From: Chitinophaga sp. MM2321
GTDB taxonomy: Bacteria > Bacteroidota > Bacteroidia > Chitinophagales > Chitinophagaceae
DNA: 64,000 nucleotides
NCBI RefSeq assembly: GCF_964033635.1
Contig: NZ_OZ035533.1
Location: 124,001-188,000 of the forward strand
Direction: 5' to 3'
In this document: piece by piece, positions 52,504-61,572 of the stretch
Layout: the number at the start of each line of letters is the position of its first letter
Position numbering within the stretch: the first letter of the stretch is position 1
Position numbers and translations under genes: made by a program
The notes under the pieces: generated by a model
Databases searched by the model: none
Told to the model about the DNA's origin: nothing
The model's input: only the letters and a program-made list of their open reading frames with translations

Positions 52504-53346
52504 ATGAGAGCTATTTGCACAAGTATTATTATGCTGTTTTCTGCTACCCAGGTATATGCACAACAAAATTCATATCCTTTACTTCCCGGAAAGGTGGGTA
52601 TTGGCACTGATGCTCCGACAAAGTTGCTGGATGTAAGGGGTGATTTTAGGTTGGGATTAACGGAAGGTGGTACAGCCTACAGTATAGGGTTTACAAGGGC
52701 AGATGCACAGCTGTATGGAACTACCGCTGCCGGGCTTCTGTTGGGTGGCGATGGGACTGGAACAGATATGAACATTTCTCCTGCAGGTAACGTAGGGATA
52801 GGTGTTACAAATGCAGGTGCGCGTTTGCATGTTGTGAATGGCCAACAGCAGATAATGTTTGCCACAGGAACCTCCAGCTCCGGTTATACATTGAATATAG
52901 GGCTAAATGATGATGGGGTAAATTTTAATAATAATTCTTCACAGCGTGGATTCAATTTCAGTAATCAAAGCGGACAATTACTAACTATCAGTAATTCGGG
53001 AAATGTGGGCATTGGAACACCGCATTCAACTGGATATAAGCTGGCTGTAGCAGGAACAATAGCCGGCCGCAAGGTAAAGGTGACCCAGGAAACCTGGGCT
53101 GATGATGTATTCCATGATGATTATGCGCTTCCGTCTTTACAAGCGGTAGCCAACTTTATCCGGGTGAATAAGCATTTGCCGGAAATCCCTTCTGAAAAAG
53201 AGGTGAAGGCTGATGGATTGGATCTTGGTGAAATGAATCGGTTGCTGTTAAAGAAAGTAGAGGAGCTGACATTGTACATTATTCGTTTAGAGAATAATAA
53301 CCTGGAATTAAATAAACGCATGGAAATGCTGGAGCAAAAGCACTGA
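52504..53346 (+). CDS. Secreted GNVGIGT-repeat protein, paralogue 1
   Basis: The start at 52504 gives a signal peptide (MRAICTSIIMLFSATQVYAQ); the frame is open further upstream but those residues are not signal-like. The 280-residue protein contains three GxVGIG turns (GKVGIGTDAPTKLLDVRG, GNVGIGVTNAGARLHVVNG, GNVGIGTPHSTGYKLAVAG), typical of fibre-like secreted proteins. From about residue 198 it carries a C-terminal module: WADDVFHDDYALPSL, NKHLPEIPSEKEV, DLGEMNRLLLKKVEELTLYI and a short coiled coil. The module recurs in the next three genes. Cellular role unknown; surface fibre or adhesin-like is a guess. Confidence 0.8.
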   Translation: MRAICTSIIMLFSATQVYAQQNSYPLLPGKVGIGTDAPTKLLDVRGDFRLGLTEGGTAYSIGFTRADAQLYGTTAAGLLLGGDGTGTDMNISPAGNVGIGVTNAGARLHVVNGQQQIMFATGTSSSGYTLNIGLNDDGVNFNNNSSQRGFNFSNQSGQLLTISNSGNVGIGTPHSTGYKLAVAGTIAGRKVKVTQETWADDVFHDDYALPSLQAVANFIRVNKHLPEIPSEKEVKADGLDLGEMNRLLLKKVEELTLYIIRLENNNLELNKRMEMLEQKH

Positions 53347-53572
53347 TACAATTACTTTGCATCGCTGTAGTTTTTTCGTGATTCCATTTTTTTACGAATG
53401 TCTATAAATTACAACTATGGTTGTATATGATTTGTCCCTTTTTATTGGTTCCTTTATTTCAAAGTTTGTTTAAAAAGCCTATAATGTTTGAATACCCTTA
53501 TTCTTCGTAATTATTAGAACCGGATTCTCTTAGATATAGTTTTAGTACTGTAAAGTTCCTATACCCTCAAAT

Positions 53573-54715
53573 ATGAAATATCAAATAATTGCAGCCCTTA
53601 TTCTTTTGTTTGCCCAAAACAGTGGTGCTCAAAATAACACCTTTCCCACAACAGGTAATGTAGGTATTGGCACAGGAGTAAGCGTCCCTCAAGGGAAGTT
53701 ACAAATTGCAACGCTGGCGACAGATAGTGTTTCTTCTATACGAATTGGGACCGCCAATGACCGGGGGAAAATAGAAGTCCCTGTTAATGGTGTTTGTGGG
53801 GGATATAATATAGATTTTCATACCTGGCGCGATATTGATCCGAATCAGATAGGTGCAAGAATAAGAGCTGAAAGGATTAATACCTATTATGCCAATAATG
53901 CACTGATCCAGGGAATGGACCTTGTTTTTTCGACCTCTACCGGAAGGTCGCAGGATTTGCTTACTGAAAAAATGAGAATTCTGAGCAATGGAAATGTAGG
54001 CATAGGTGAAGTCAGCCCGCTCGCAAAACTGCATGTCACAGCAGTACAGGGGAGTCCATTTGCAACATTCGTACAGACAAATGTTGCGGCTGCGGATGGA
54101 TCTCTGAGCATAATAAATAACACCAGTGCTCCTGGTTCTTTCATTCCCAGCCTGGTTGGCAAATCCTATGCACCCGGACGACCATTCGGGATATACGTTA
54201 CCGGTATAGCAGAGGATATTGTACCATCAACAGCAGATGCCAGTGGCGCTGCTGTTGTCCTTGATGGCAGGACTAAAACCGCTAGCAAACTATTAAATAA
54301 TAATGTATTAGCAGTGAGTAATTATGGTGAGAGCTTAATGATAGTAAAGGCAGACGGGAATGTTGGCATTGGTACTACAGATACCAAAGGATATAAACTG
54401 GCTGTGAATGGCAGCGGCATTTTTACCCGGCTGAAGGTTAAGTCTTATGGCACGTGGCCGGATTTTGTATTCGATCCTGGGTACCAACTTCATTCCTTAA
54501 CGGACGTAGAAAAATATATTTCCCTTAACAAGCATCTCCCGGGTATTCCATCTGCTAAGGAAGCTGAAGAGGAAGGCATAGACCTCGGAGATATGAACAG
54601 TAAATTATTACAAAAAATAGAAGAATTGACACTTTATATCATTGATATGAAGAAAGAGGCATTAAAACAACAAAGCAGGGTGGATGATCTTGAGAGAATA
54701 ATACAGCAACAATAA
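53573..54715 (+). CDS. Secreted GNVGIGT-repeat protein, paralogue 2
   Basis: This 380-residue protein starts with a signal peptide (ending NSGAQ, about residue 19). It has three GNVGIG turns (residues near 25, 140 and 262), a longer central region with GRTKTASKLLNNN, and the shared C-terminal module from about residue 297: GTWPDFVFDPGYQLHSL, NKHLPGIPSAKEAEEEGIDLG, DMNSKLLQKIEELTLYII and a coiled-coil tail. A 226-base gap with no gene separates it from paralogue 1; paralogue 3 follows after 31 bases. The tandem order suggests duplication from one ancestor with a changed middle. Confidence 0.82.
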   Translation: MKYQIIAALILLFAQNSGAQNNTFPTTGNVGIGTGVSVPQGKLQIATLATDSVSSIRIGTANDRGKIEVPVNGVCGGYNIDFHTWRDIDPNQIGARIRAERINTYYANNALIQGMDLVFSTSTGRSQDLLTEKMRILSNGNVGIGEVSPLAKLHVTAVQGSPFATFVQTNVAAADGSLSIINNTSAPGSFIPSLVGKSYAPGRPFGIYVTGIAEDIVPSTADASGAAVVLDGRTKTASKLLNNNVLAVSNYGESLMIVKADGNVGIGTTDTKGYKLAVNGSGIFTRLKVKSYGTWPDFVFDPGYQLHSLTDVEKYISLNKHLPGIPSAKEAEEEGIDLGDMNSKLLQKIEELTLYIIDMKKEALKQQSRVDDLERIIQQQ

Positions 54716-54746
54716 TTCTTCAAATTTTATAAAAGATAAAACCTGT

Positions 54747-55679
54747 ATGGAGAAAGTTTATAAAACCTTGCTTTTTGTTTTTTTGTTGATCATTAGCCAC
54801 ATGGCTTATGCTCAAAGTGTTACAGGGACTTTTAAAGTGAGTGGCGGCATAGATAAATTTTATCCTGTTACTTTTTTGGATGCGGGGTGGAACGCCAATG
54901 TTGCCCCTGAGTTGCAGATTGGTCGTTCAAATGTTCATCTTGATAGTTCCTGGCGCGGATCAATGACAGCCATATTCCGGTTCCATATTACTAATTGGGG
55001 AAGTGGTTCCGGTTTTATTGATGCGGACTTGCGCCAATATAATAACCCTAACTTAGGATATAAGCCATTTATAGCAGGATGGCGAGATGCTTCAGTGAGT
55101 AATGCTAATGCCCGTATTATCATTTGGCTTAGGGGAAATACGACCTATAATTATACGTGTACTTTTAATGTGAGCCCCGTAATTTATGATGGGGTTCTGA
55201 ATCCACTCCCTTTTCAGGAGGTAGGCGGGCCTGCCCATTCTTTTAAAACAACCGTAGATACCTATGTGAACACAATGGGTTCAAGTTATAACCATTCGGC
55301 ATATTTCAACGGAGGAGGTCTGAATTATTTTGCTGGTAGCGTGGGCATTGGAACCTTAACCACCGGGCCGCATAAACTGGCCGTAGAAGGCACTATTGGC
55401 GCCCGCAAGGTAAAGGTACAACAAAGCACCTGGGCTGATTATGTATTTCATCCTGAATATCAATTGCCTTCTCTTACTGCTGTAGAAGAATTTATTCTTG
55501 ACAATAAACATTTGCCGGGTATCCCATCTGAGGCAGAAGTAAATAACAATGGAATAGATCTGGGTGATATGGACAAAATGCTACTTCAAAAAATAGAGGA
55601 ATTGACACTGTATATGATAGAATTGAAAAAGGAGAATAATTTATTAAGAAGCCGGGTGGAAAAACTTGAAATTAAATAG
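54747..55679 (+). CDS. Secreted GNVGIGT-repeat protein, paralogue 3
   Basis: This 310-residue protein has a signal peptide (ending MAYAQS, about residue 23), a distinct N-terminal beta-rich region (VTGTFKVSGGIDKFYPVTF, RQYNNPNLGYKPFIAGWRD) and one GSVGIGT turn before the shared C-terminal module: HKLAVEGTIGARKVKVQQ, STWADYVFHPEYQLPSL (about residue 227), NKHLPGIPSEAEVNNNGIDLG, DMDKMLLQKIEELTLYMI and a short coiled coil. The N-terminal part differs from paralogues 1 and 2, so the C-terminal module seems to be a reusable unit attached to different heads. The next gene starts 6 bases later. Confidence 0.82.
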   Translation: MEKVYKTLLFVFLLIISHMAYAQSVTGTFKVSGGIDKFYPVTFLDAGWNANVAPELQIGRSNVHLDSSWRGSMTAIFRFHITNWGSGSGFIDADLRQYNNPNLGYKPFIAGWRDASVSNANARIIIWLRGNTTYNYTCTFNVSPVIYDGVLNPLPFQEVGGPAHSFKTTVDTYVNTMGSSYNHSAYFNGGGLNYFAGSVGIGTLTTGPHKLAVEGTIGARKVKVQQSTWADYVFHPEYQLPSLTAVEEFILDNKHLPGIPSEAEVNNNGIDLGDMDKMLLQKIEELTLYMIELKKENNLLRSRVEKLEIK

Positions 55680-55685
55680 TAAGGT

Positions 55686-56341
55686 ATGAAAGGGTTTGTA
55701 CTGTTATTGATATTGATGGCAACTATTGACGTGAAAGCGCAAACTGTCACTTACAGCACCATTGATTTTCCAAATGTGTATGCAAATAAAATAACAACCT
55801 GTTTGTTTAGTGCCAATTTCAGATCCGGATTCATTCATCAGACCAATGGTTCTATAAATATGGGGCTGACAGGTGTTAAAAATCACAATTTCAAATTCCG
55901 ATGGTTGGCACATGATGCCGGAGCTATTGACTATTCATCTGATATTGATCAGGTAATGTACCTGGATGGTTGGGGAATCTGAATGTGAAGAATTCAATTG
56001 CTATAGGTGGTTTGAACTTTGATCCTACCAAGTATAAATTATTGGTGGAAGGGACTATTGGCGCAAGAAAATTGAAAATAACCCAGCTTAGTCCCTGGCC
56101 GGATTATGTATTTCAAGCAGACTATCCTCTTCCTTCATTATCGTATGTAGAAAGGTTTGTCAGGAATAATAAACGCTTACCGGATATACCTTCTCAGGAA
56201 GAAATAATGACCGATGGGTCAGACGTAGGAGAGATGAACAGGCTGCTTATGTTAAAGGTGGAAGAGCTGACGCTCTATATTATTGAGCTGAATAAGAAAG
56301 TGGAAGTATTACAGGCTTTGCATCAGGAGAGACCCAGGTAG
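55686..56341 (+). pseudogene. GNVGIGT-family paralogue 4, split by a frameshift
   Basis: Two frames together make one protein: 55686-55982 encodes a signal peptide (MKGFVLLLILMATIDVKAQ) and a beta-rich part ending QVMYLDGWGI-stop; the second frame runs to 56341 with NLNVKNSIAIGG, YKLLVEGTIGARKLKI, SPWPDYVFQADYPLPSL, RLPDIPSQEE and MNRLLMLKVEELTLYII. One extra G in the GGGG run at 55972-55975 would join them as DGWGNLNVK. The cause may be true inactivation, a homopolymer sequencing error or slippage. The rest looks intact and resembles paralogue 3. Confidence 0.75.
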
Positions 56342-56370
56342 TTTTTTAAATTTTATGTTAATGTAGGTGT

Positions 56371-57792
56371 ATGAAACTTTTATCTTCACTGGTAATTATG
56401 CTTTTTTTTCTTTCCAGCGTTATTTACGCGCAGGATAGCCTGATCCATAAAATAGACCAGGTTCCCGGAAAGTATCTTTCACAGGTAAAGCAAAAATCAG
56501 ATAAGCTGGAACGGCAGATTACTGCGCGTAGTGATAAAGTATTGAGCCGCTTCATGAAGCAGGAAGAAAAGCTGAAGCGGCGGTTGGGCCGTATTGACTC
56601 CCTTAAAGCAAATAATCTTTTTGCGCATTCCATTGATTCTTTAGGCAGTCTTAAAGCTAAAATGCATAGCAAACTGGATAAGTATGCAGGCCCGTTAACG
56701 CAGGCTGGCGGCCCTTATCTGGATAGTCTTGGTAATTCGCTCGCTTTTTTGAAGCAATCGAAAGATTTATTGCAGCAGTCAAAGGGCATCACAGATAAGT
56801 TGAATGGTTCTATGAAAGCTGTAGACAACCTGAAAGATAAATTACAACAGGCAGAACAGGTAAAAGCGTTTATCCGTGAACGTAAACAATTGCTGAAGGA
56901 GCAGTTGAGTCAGTATACAGGCTTTACCAAGGATCTGCAAAAGATGAATAAGGAGGCTTACTACTATGCACAGCAGATAAAGGAATATAAAGAGGTGTTT
57001 AAAGATAGAAAGAAGGCAGAGCAGCAGGCGATGGGCATCATTAAGAAAATACCTGCTTTTAATGACTTTATGCAAAAACATTCACAGTTGGCAAGTCTGT
57101 TTAATATGCCAACCGGCGATGCAGCCGCACAGAGCCTGGAAGGATTACAAACCCGTGTCCAGGTGGAGCAATTGATCCAGCAACGGCTGGGTAGCGGCCC
57201 TAATGCAGGAGCTGTTGTAAGTCAGCAGATGGCGGAAGCCCGCAGCAAATTTGATGAATTGAAAAGTAAGTTCCCGGATCTTGATAATGCCGCAGAGATG
57301 CCGGATTTCAAACCCAATGAAATGAAGACAAAAAGTTTCCTGCAACGGTTGGAGTTCGGCAGTAATATTCAGTTTCAACGTAGTAATAAATTTTTCCCCA
57401 CCACCGGTGATCTGGCTGGGCAGGTAGCTTATAAGTTTCATAAAAATGGGAGTATAGGTGCGGGCCTTGCCTATAAACTAGGCATGGGTACCGGTTTTGA
57501 TAACATCCGGTTTAGCAGTCAGGGTATGGGCATACGCTCCTTCATAGACTGGAAACTGAAAGGAACTTTTTTTCTTAATGGCGGCTATGAGCAAAACTAT
57601 CAGCCCAACTATATCGCATTGCCTGAAGGCGTAGGGCAGCAATGGACACAGAGTGGATTGATCGGGATCAGTAAGAAGTATAAAATCAATAGCAAAATGA
57701 AAGGAAATATGATGGTGCTGTTTGATTTTTTATATAATCAGCATGTGCCGAGAACGGACCCGGTGAAAGTGAGGATGGGGTATAACTTTTAA
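56371..57792 (+). CDS. Exported coiled-coil protein with a possible C-terminal beta-barrel
   Basis: This 473-residue protein has a signal peptide (ending SVIYAQ, about residue 21), then about 280 residues of charged heptad helices (KSDKLERQITARSDKVLSRF, EQVKAFIRERKQLLKEQL). Its last 140 residues alternate like amphipathic strands (GQVAYKFHKNGSIGAGLAYK, FFLNGGYEQNYQPNYIALP) and end VKVRMGYNF, with the terminal Phe usual for outer-membrane barrel proteins. It could be an outer-membrane protein with a periplasmic coiled coil. It follows the paralogue array by 29 bases and precedes the Rhs genes. No family was recognised. Confidence 0.75.
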   Translation: MKLLSSLVIMLFFLSSVIYAQDSLIHKIDQVPGKYLSQVKQKSDKLERQITARSDKVLSRFMKQEEKLKRRLGRIDSLKANNLFAHSIDSLGSLKAKMHSKLDKYAGPLTQAGGPYLDSLGNSLAFLKQSKDLLQQSKGITDKLNGSMKAVDNLKDKLQQAEQVKAFIRERKQLLKEQLSQYTGFTKDLQKMNKEAYYYAQQIKEYKEVFKDRKKAEQQAMGIIKKIPAFNDFMQKHSQLASLFNMPTGDAAAQSLEGLQTRVQVEQLIQQRLGSGPNAGAVVSQQMAEARSKFDELKSKFPDLDNAAEMPDFKPNEMKTKSFLQRLEFGSNIQFQRSNKFFPTTGDLAGQVAYKFHKNGSIGAGLAYKLGMGTGFDNIRFSSQGMGIRSFIDWKLKGTFFLNGGYEQNYQPNYIALPEGVGQQWTQSGLIGISKKYKINSKMKGNMMVLFDFLYNQHVPRTDPVKVRMGYNF

Positions 57793-57880
57793 GAGAGGCA
57801 CGAGAAAGATTTTAGTTCTCTGGGATCGAAGGATTATTAGAAGATGAAATATTAGACCTGATTAAATAGTAAATAGGGTT

Positions 57881-60800
57881 ATGAGATATATATTTCTAGT
57901 ATTAATGTTGATATCTTATAGAGGGGTCGGGCAAACAACTCCTGAAATTCAATTGTCTAAAGTAATTGGCCCGTCGCCCACCGCAGCTTCCATACAGAAA
58001 TATGGAGATTTTAAAGTGGGTACATACACGGGTGTACCAAATATTAATATTCCACTCTATACTATCCAGTTGAAAGACCTGACGGTGCCCATTTCTATCT
58101 CTTATCATGGTGGTGGTATTAAAGTTGATGAAGAGGCATCAAGAGTTGGGTTGGGGTGGAGCTTAAACGCCGGAGGCTCCATCAGTAGGAATGTTTTAGG
58201 ATTGGATGACTTGTGGCAACAGAGTTTAGGACCGAATTCTTTTGACTTATTAGGATTTCCTTATTTACCACTTGTAAATGCTTTGAGTCTTCGCTTTGGA
58301 GGTTATACTTATGATATATCAAATAAACTTGGACTCACAGTAGATCCGAGTATGACCAATGTTACACTTGATTTGGAGCCGGATATTTTTTATTATAATC
58401 TTCTTGGAAATAGTGGGAAGTTTATGCTGCAAAAAAAGGATACGGCGGCGATTTTTGAAGATCCATCTTCTAATATTAAGATAAAATTCAAAATTGCTCC
58501 ATATACGGTTAATGACACCACTACTGCGAGCAGGGTTGGAATAGACTGTACAATATCTGCTACAACAGATGACGGAACAATTTATTATTTTGATCAATTT
58601 GAAAGTTGTGAAATTGAAGCGGGTCCTGGCGGAGGTTCTGTGCCTGCACGGAATCATATTACAGCATGGTATCTGACTAAAATCAAAACGGTGAAAGGTA
58701 CTGTTGTTAATTTTAATTATACACAATCGAAAACCGGGTATACATACACCCTCAATCAACCGTCAGTACGTAAGTATCCAATCCCTGTACAACCAGGCGC
58801 TCCTACAATTCTTGATACATTACCTATGGAAAGTGTGATTCCACGTAATAATTATAGAAATTTGTTGTTGAGCAGTATTACATCTACAAATTGCAATGTA
58901 TATTTTAATTATGATAGCAGATTGGATCTTCAGGGAGATAAAAGGCTAGTTTCGGTAAATGTGATAGATTCAAAAGGGGCGACAATAAAGAAGATAAATT
59001 TGATCCAGGACTATTTTACTGCAAATGCCCCACTTAGTAACACGCTCGATTTAGGAGGTGCGCTATGGTACAACACATCAGGACTACCAGACAGCAATTG
59101 GATCACAAAAAGATTAAAATTAACTGAGCTAAGAGAAAGTTCACCCGACAATCAACTCACGCTTTCACATAAATTCATTTATAATGAAAACCTTCTTCCT
59201 GTAAAAAACAGTACTTCCCGTGATCATTGGGGATATTTCAACAATGCATCCAATGGAAAGAAGATATTGCCAGACCTGTACTGGGCCTTTCCTGGTCTGA
59301 TACGTGTTGCCGCACCCCCTGTTTATGATTGCGTACCGGATAATCCTAATGATTTCAGTAATAGCAATATACTATATAGCGAGATTCCGCAAAGATATTA
59401 TATGCATAATTTCGGCGCAAACAGGGAAATCGACACCAATTACAGCAAAGCATTTATGCTTGAGAAAATAATTTATCCTACTGGTGGTTATACCCAATTT
59501 ACGTTTGAACAGAATACCTATGACAAGAAGAAGTCTTTTGTGCATGATCCTAATTCCGGCTTCTATGATTATACCCCCAATAACAAGAGTATTGCCTTTA
59601 TTACAGGAGTTTCCGGCATTCCACCCGGATATACGCAATCATTCAGTTTGGATATATCTGCCAGTGATATTCTACCTGGTGATGCAGTGGCACTGGTTAC
59701 GCTACGATTGAAAATATTAAAGGGAGGAAGTAACACTTATCCTTCTACTACCAACACTGTTATCACGCTTAAAAATGCCGGGGGAACAGTAGTGGGGCAG
59801 ACAAGTTTCAACGCTTATAGCCAATTAACCAATAATGGAGACAACACCTATTCTCCAACTCCCATCAGGGGAAGGCTTCCTGTCGGGAATTATACGGTAC
59901 AAATATCTTTTGGTGGCAATGATGTAGACAAGAATGCTGTATACTATAATATAACAGGAGATTGGCTTAGGGTGAATGATCAGAATACGGATAGTGTTAT
60001 GTATAAATATGCAGGCGGATTGAGAATCAGAAACATTTCCAGCTATATTTCTGATGGCAATTTAGCATCATCCATCAACTATATTTATCATTTTACTGCG
60101 GATAATAACCATAATGGTATCCCTGAATTTTATTCTACGGGAAAGATGATGGAGCGGCCCAATTATTTTGACGCCACTTTAGGAGTTGTGCCCTATCAAC
60201 TTATGCTTAAATCAACGTCAGATGCGAGTGCTAATATTGGATATGATAGTGTTATCATTGAACAAGGGAAGATTAGGCATCTGGAGGCATATGTGAATAG
60301 CAGTTACAGACCCAATATTTACAAAATGTATTACACATCCAACGGAAGTGAAATGATGCCGCTTGGATTATCTAATCTTCCTATATTTAATATACCTGGT
60401 GCAGGAATCCCTAATGACAATTTGAGTATTGATCTGTTTTTTGATTTTAAGCCAGCAGGGGTTAAAAATTTCTTTGATCAGGCAAATGGAAAGCTGACAA
60501 AATCTATTGACTATTCTTTTGACGCTTTAACTGGAGGTTACAAGATTGTAAAGCAACTTGAAACCACGTATACTGAACAGGGTGTCGGTACGGGGATAGG
60601 TGGAATTATATGGGGAGACAGGATTTATGCGAGTTCCAATGGCATTTTTCAAATTTGTCTGAAAGGGCTCCCCAAAATATATGGAGCGACGAATTATTTT
60701 TATCCGGCCTTCCGCTCTTTGTCAATATTACCATTGCAATCTACTGAGAGAATCTATACATCTACCGATTCTATTATAACAACTACATATTACGCTTATG

Positions 60801-61549
60801 CAAGTGGTAGTGGGAATAGTTTCAATTCATTACTCCGCAAAAAAAGCGTTATTGACAGTAAAAAGGATACACTAATTGATTCATATACTTATCCATTTGA
60901 TTATACTATTTCTGGTAATGGTTGGTTGCAGAAAATGCAATCGACTCATATGGTTGCTGTGCCAGTGGAACAACGTACATTGAAAGGTACACTTACAACA
61001 GGGGGGACATTTACGCAGTTTGATACAAGCAATAATATAATTACCCCGGTGAAAATATTTCAACTGGAATTACCTGGCGGTCCCCAAATAATTAGCCAAA
61101 CAGACCCTGGTGGAATTCTCCCGAACGCATATCAGCCGAAGGTTGATATAAAATATGATGTTGTTGGAAATGTAATAGAACAAAAGAAAATAAATAATGT
61201 AGCCGAAATCTACTTATGGGGTTATAATTCTCAGTATCCCGTGGCCAGCATTATTGGCAGCGACTATAATACGGCTAAGCAATATATTAGCCAGAGTATT
61301 TTGGACAATCCTGCTAATGATCAGGCGTTGCAGACGGAGTTGCAAAAGCTGCGGACCAACCTGCAAAACGCCTTGGTAACAACCTATACCTATAAGCTCC
61401 TGGTTGGTGCAACCAGTGTAATAGATCCTGTGGGGAAAGTTACATATTATGAATATGATTCCCTGGGCCGTTTAAGACTTATAAAAGACTCAAATGGTAA
61501 GATTATAAAGCAATACGACTACCAATATCAAAAGCCTGTTACCCAATAA
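57881..61549 (+). CDS. Large secreted Rhs-family protein, first of a pair
   Basis: This 1222-residue protein has a short signal peptide (about 1-18) followed by the N-terminal block typical of Bacteroidota Rhs proteins: SPTAASIQKYGDFKVGTYTG, then SYHGGGIKVDEEASRVGLGW and SLNAGGSISR (residues 74-103). The middle is long and beta-rich. The end carries YD/Rhs-like strands (EIYLWGYNSQYPVASIIG; VTYYEYDSLGRLRLIKDSNG near residue 1190). These proteins are exported and in many genomes stand next to DUF6443 Rhs proteins, as here (gap 23 bases). Rhs shells often carry variable toxin tips, but no toxin domain is seen in this one, which ends soon after the repeat. Confidence 0.85.
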   Translation: MRYIFLVLMLISYRGVGQTTPEIQLSKVIGPSPTAASIQKYGDFKVGTYTGVPNINIPLYTIQLKDLTVPISISYHGGGIKVDEEASRVGLGWSLNAGGSISRNVLGLDDLWQQSLGPNSFDLLGFPYLPLVNALSLRFGGYTYDISNKLGLTVDPSMTNVTLDLEPDIFYYNLLGNSGKFMLQKKDTAAIFEDPSSNIKIKFKIAPYTVNDTTTASRVGIDCTISATTDDGTIYYFDQFESCEIEAGPGGGSVPARNHITAWYLTKIKTVKGTVVNFNYTQSKTGYTYTLNQPSVRKYPIPVQPGAPTILDTLPMESVIPRNNYRNLLLSSITSTNCNVYFNYDSRLDLQGDKRLVSVNVIDSKGATIKKINLIQDYFTANAPLSNTLDLGGALWYNTSGLPDSNWITKRLKLTELRESSPDNQLTLSHKFIYNENLLPVKNSTSRDHWGYFNNASNGKKILPDLYWAFPGLIRVAAPPVYDCVPDNPNDFSNSNILYSEIPQRYYMHNFGANREIDTNYSKAFMLEKIIYPTGGYTQFTFEQNTYDKKKSFVHDPNSGFYDYTPNNKSIAFITGVSGIPPGYTQSFSLDISASDILPGDAVALVTLRLKILKGGSNTYPSTTNTVITLKNAGGTVVGQTSFNAYSQLTNNGDNTYSPTPIRGRLPVGNYTVQISFGGNDVDKNAVYYNITGDWLRVNDQNTDSVMYKYAGGLRIRNISSYISDGNLASSINYIYHFTADNNHNGIPEFYSTGKMMERPNYFDATLGVVPYQLMLKSTSDASANIGYDSVIIEQGKIRHLEAYVNSSYRPNIYKMYYTSNGSEMMPLGLSNLPIFNIPGAGIPNDNLSIDLFFDFKPAGVKNFFDQANGKLTKSIDYSFDALTGGYKIVKQLETTYTEQGVGTGIGGIIWGDRIYASSNGIFQICLKGLPKIYGATNYFYPAFRSLSILPLQSTERIYTSTDSIITTTYYAYASGSGNSFNSLLRKKSVIDSKKDTLIDSYTYPFDYTISGNGWLQKMQSTHMVAVPVEQRTLKGTLTTGGTFTQFDTSNNIITPVKIFQLELPGGPQIISQTDPGGILPNAYQPKVDIKYDVVGNVIEQKKINNVAEIYLWGYNSQYPVASIIGSDYNTAKQYISQSILDNPANDQALQTELQKLRTNLQNALVTTYTYKLLVGATSVIDPVGKVTYYEYDSLGRLRLIKDSNGKIIKQYDYQYQKPVTQ

Positions 61550-61572
61550 GGACCCTATTGAAAAGTATATAT

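Noticed and set aside
55970..56341. Second half of paralogue 4 as an independent gene starting at TTG
   Set aside because: It would lack a signal peptide and begins in the middle of the family pattern; a frameshifted single gene explains both halves.
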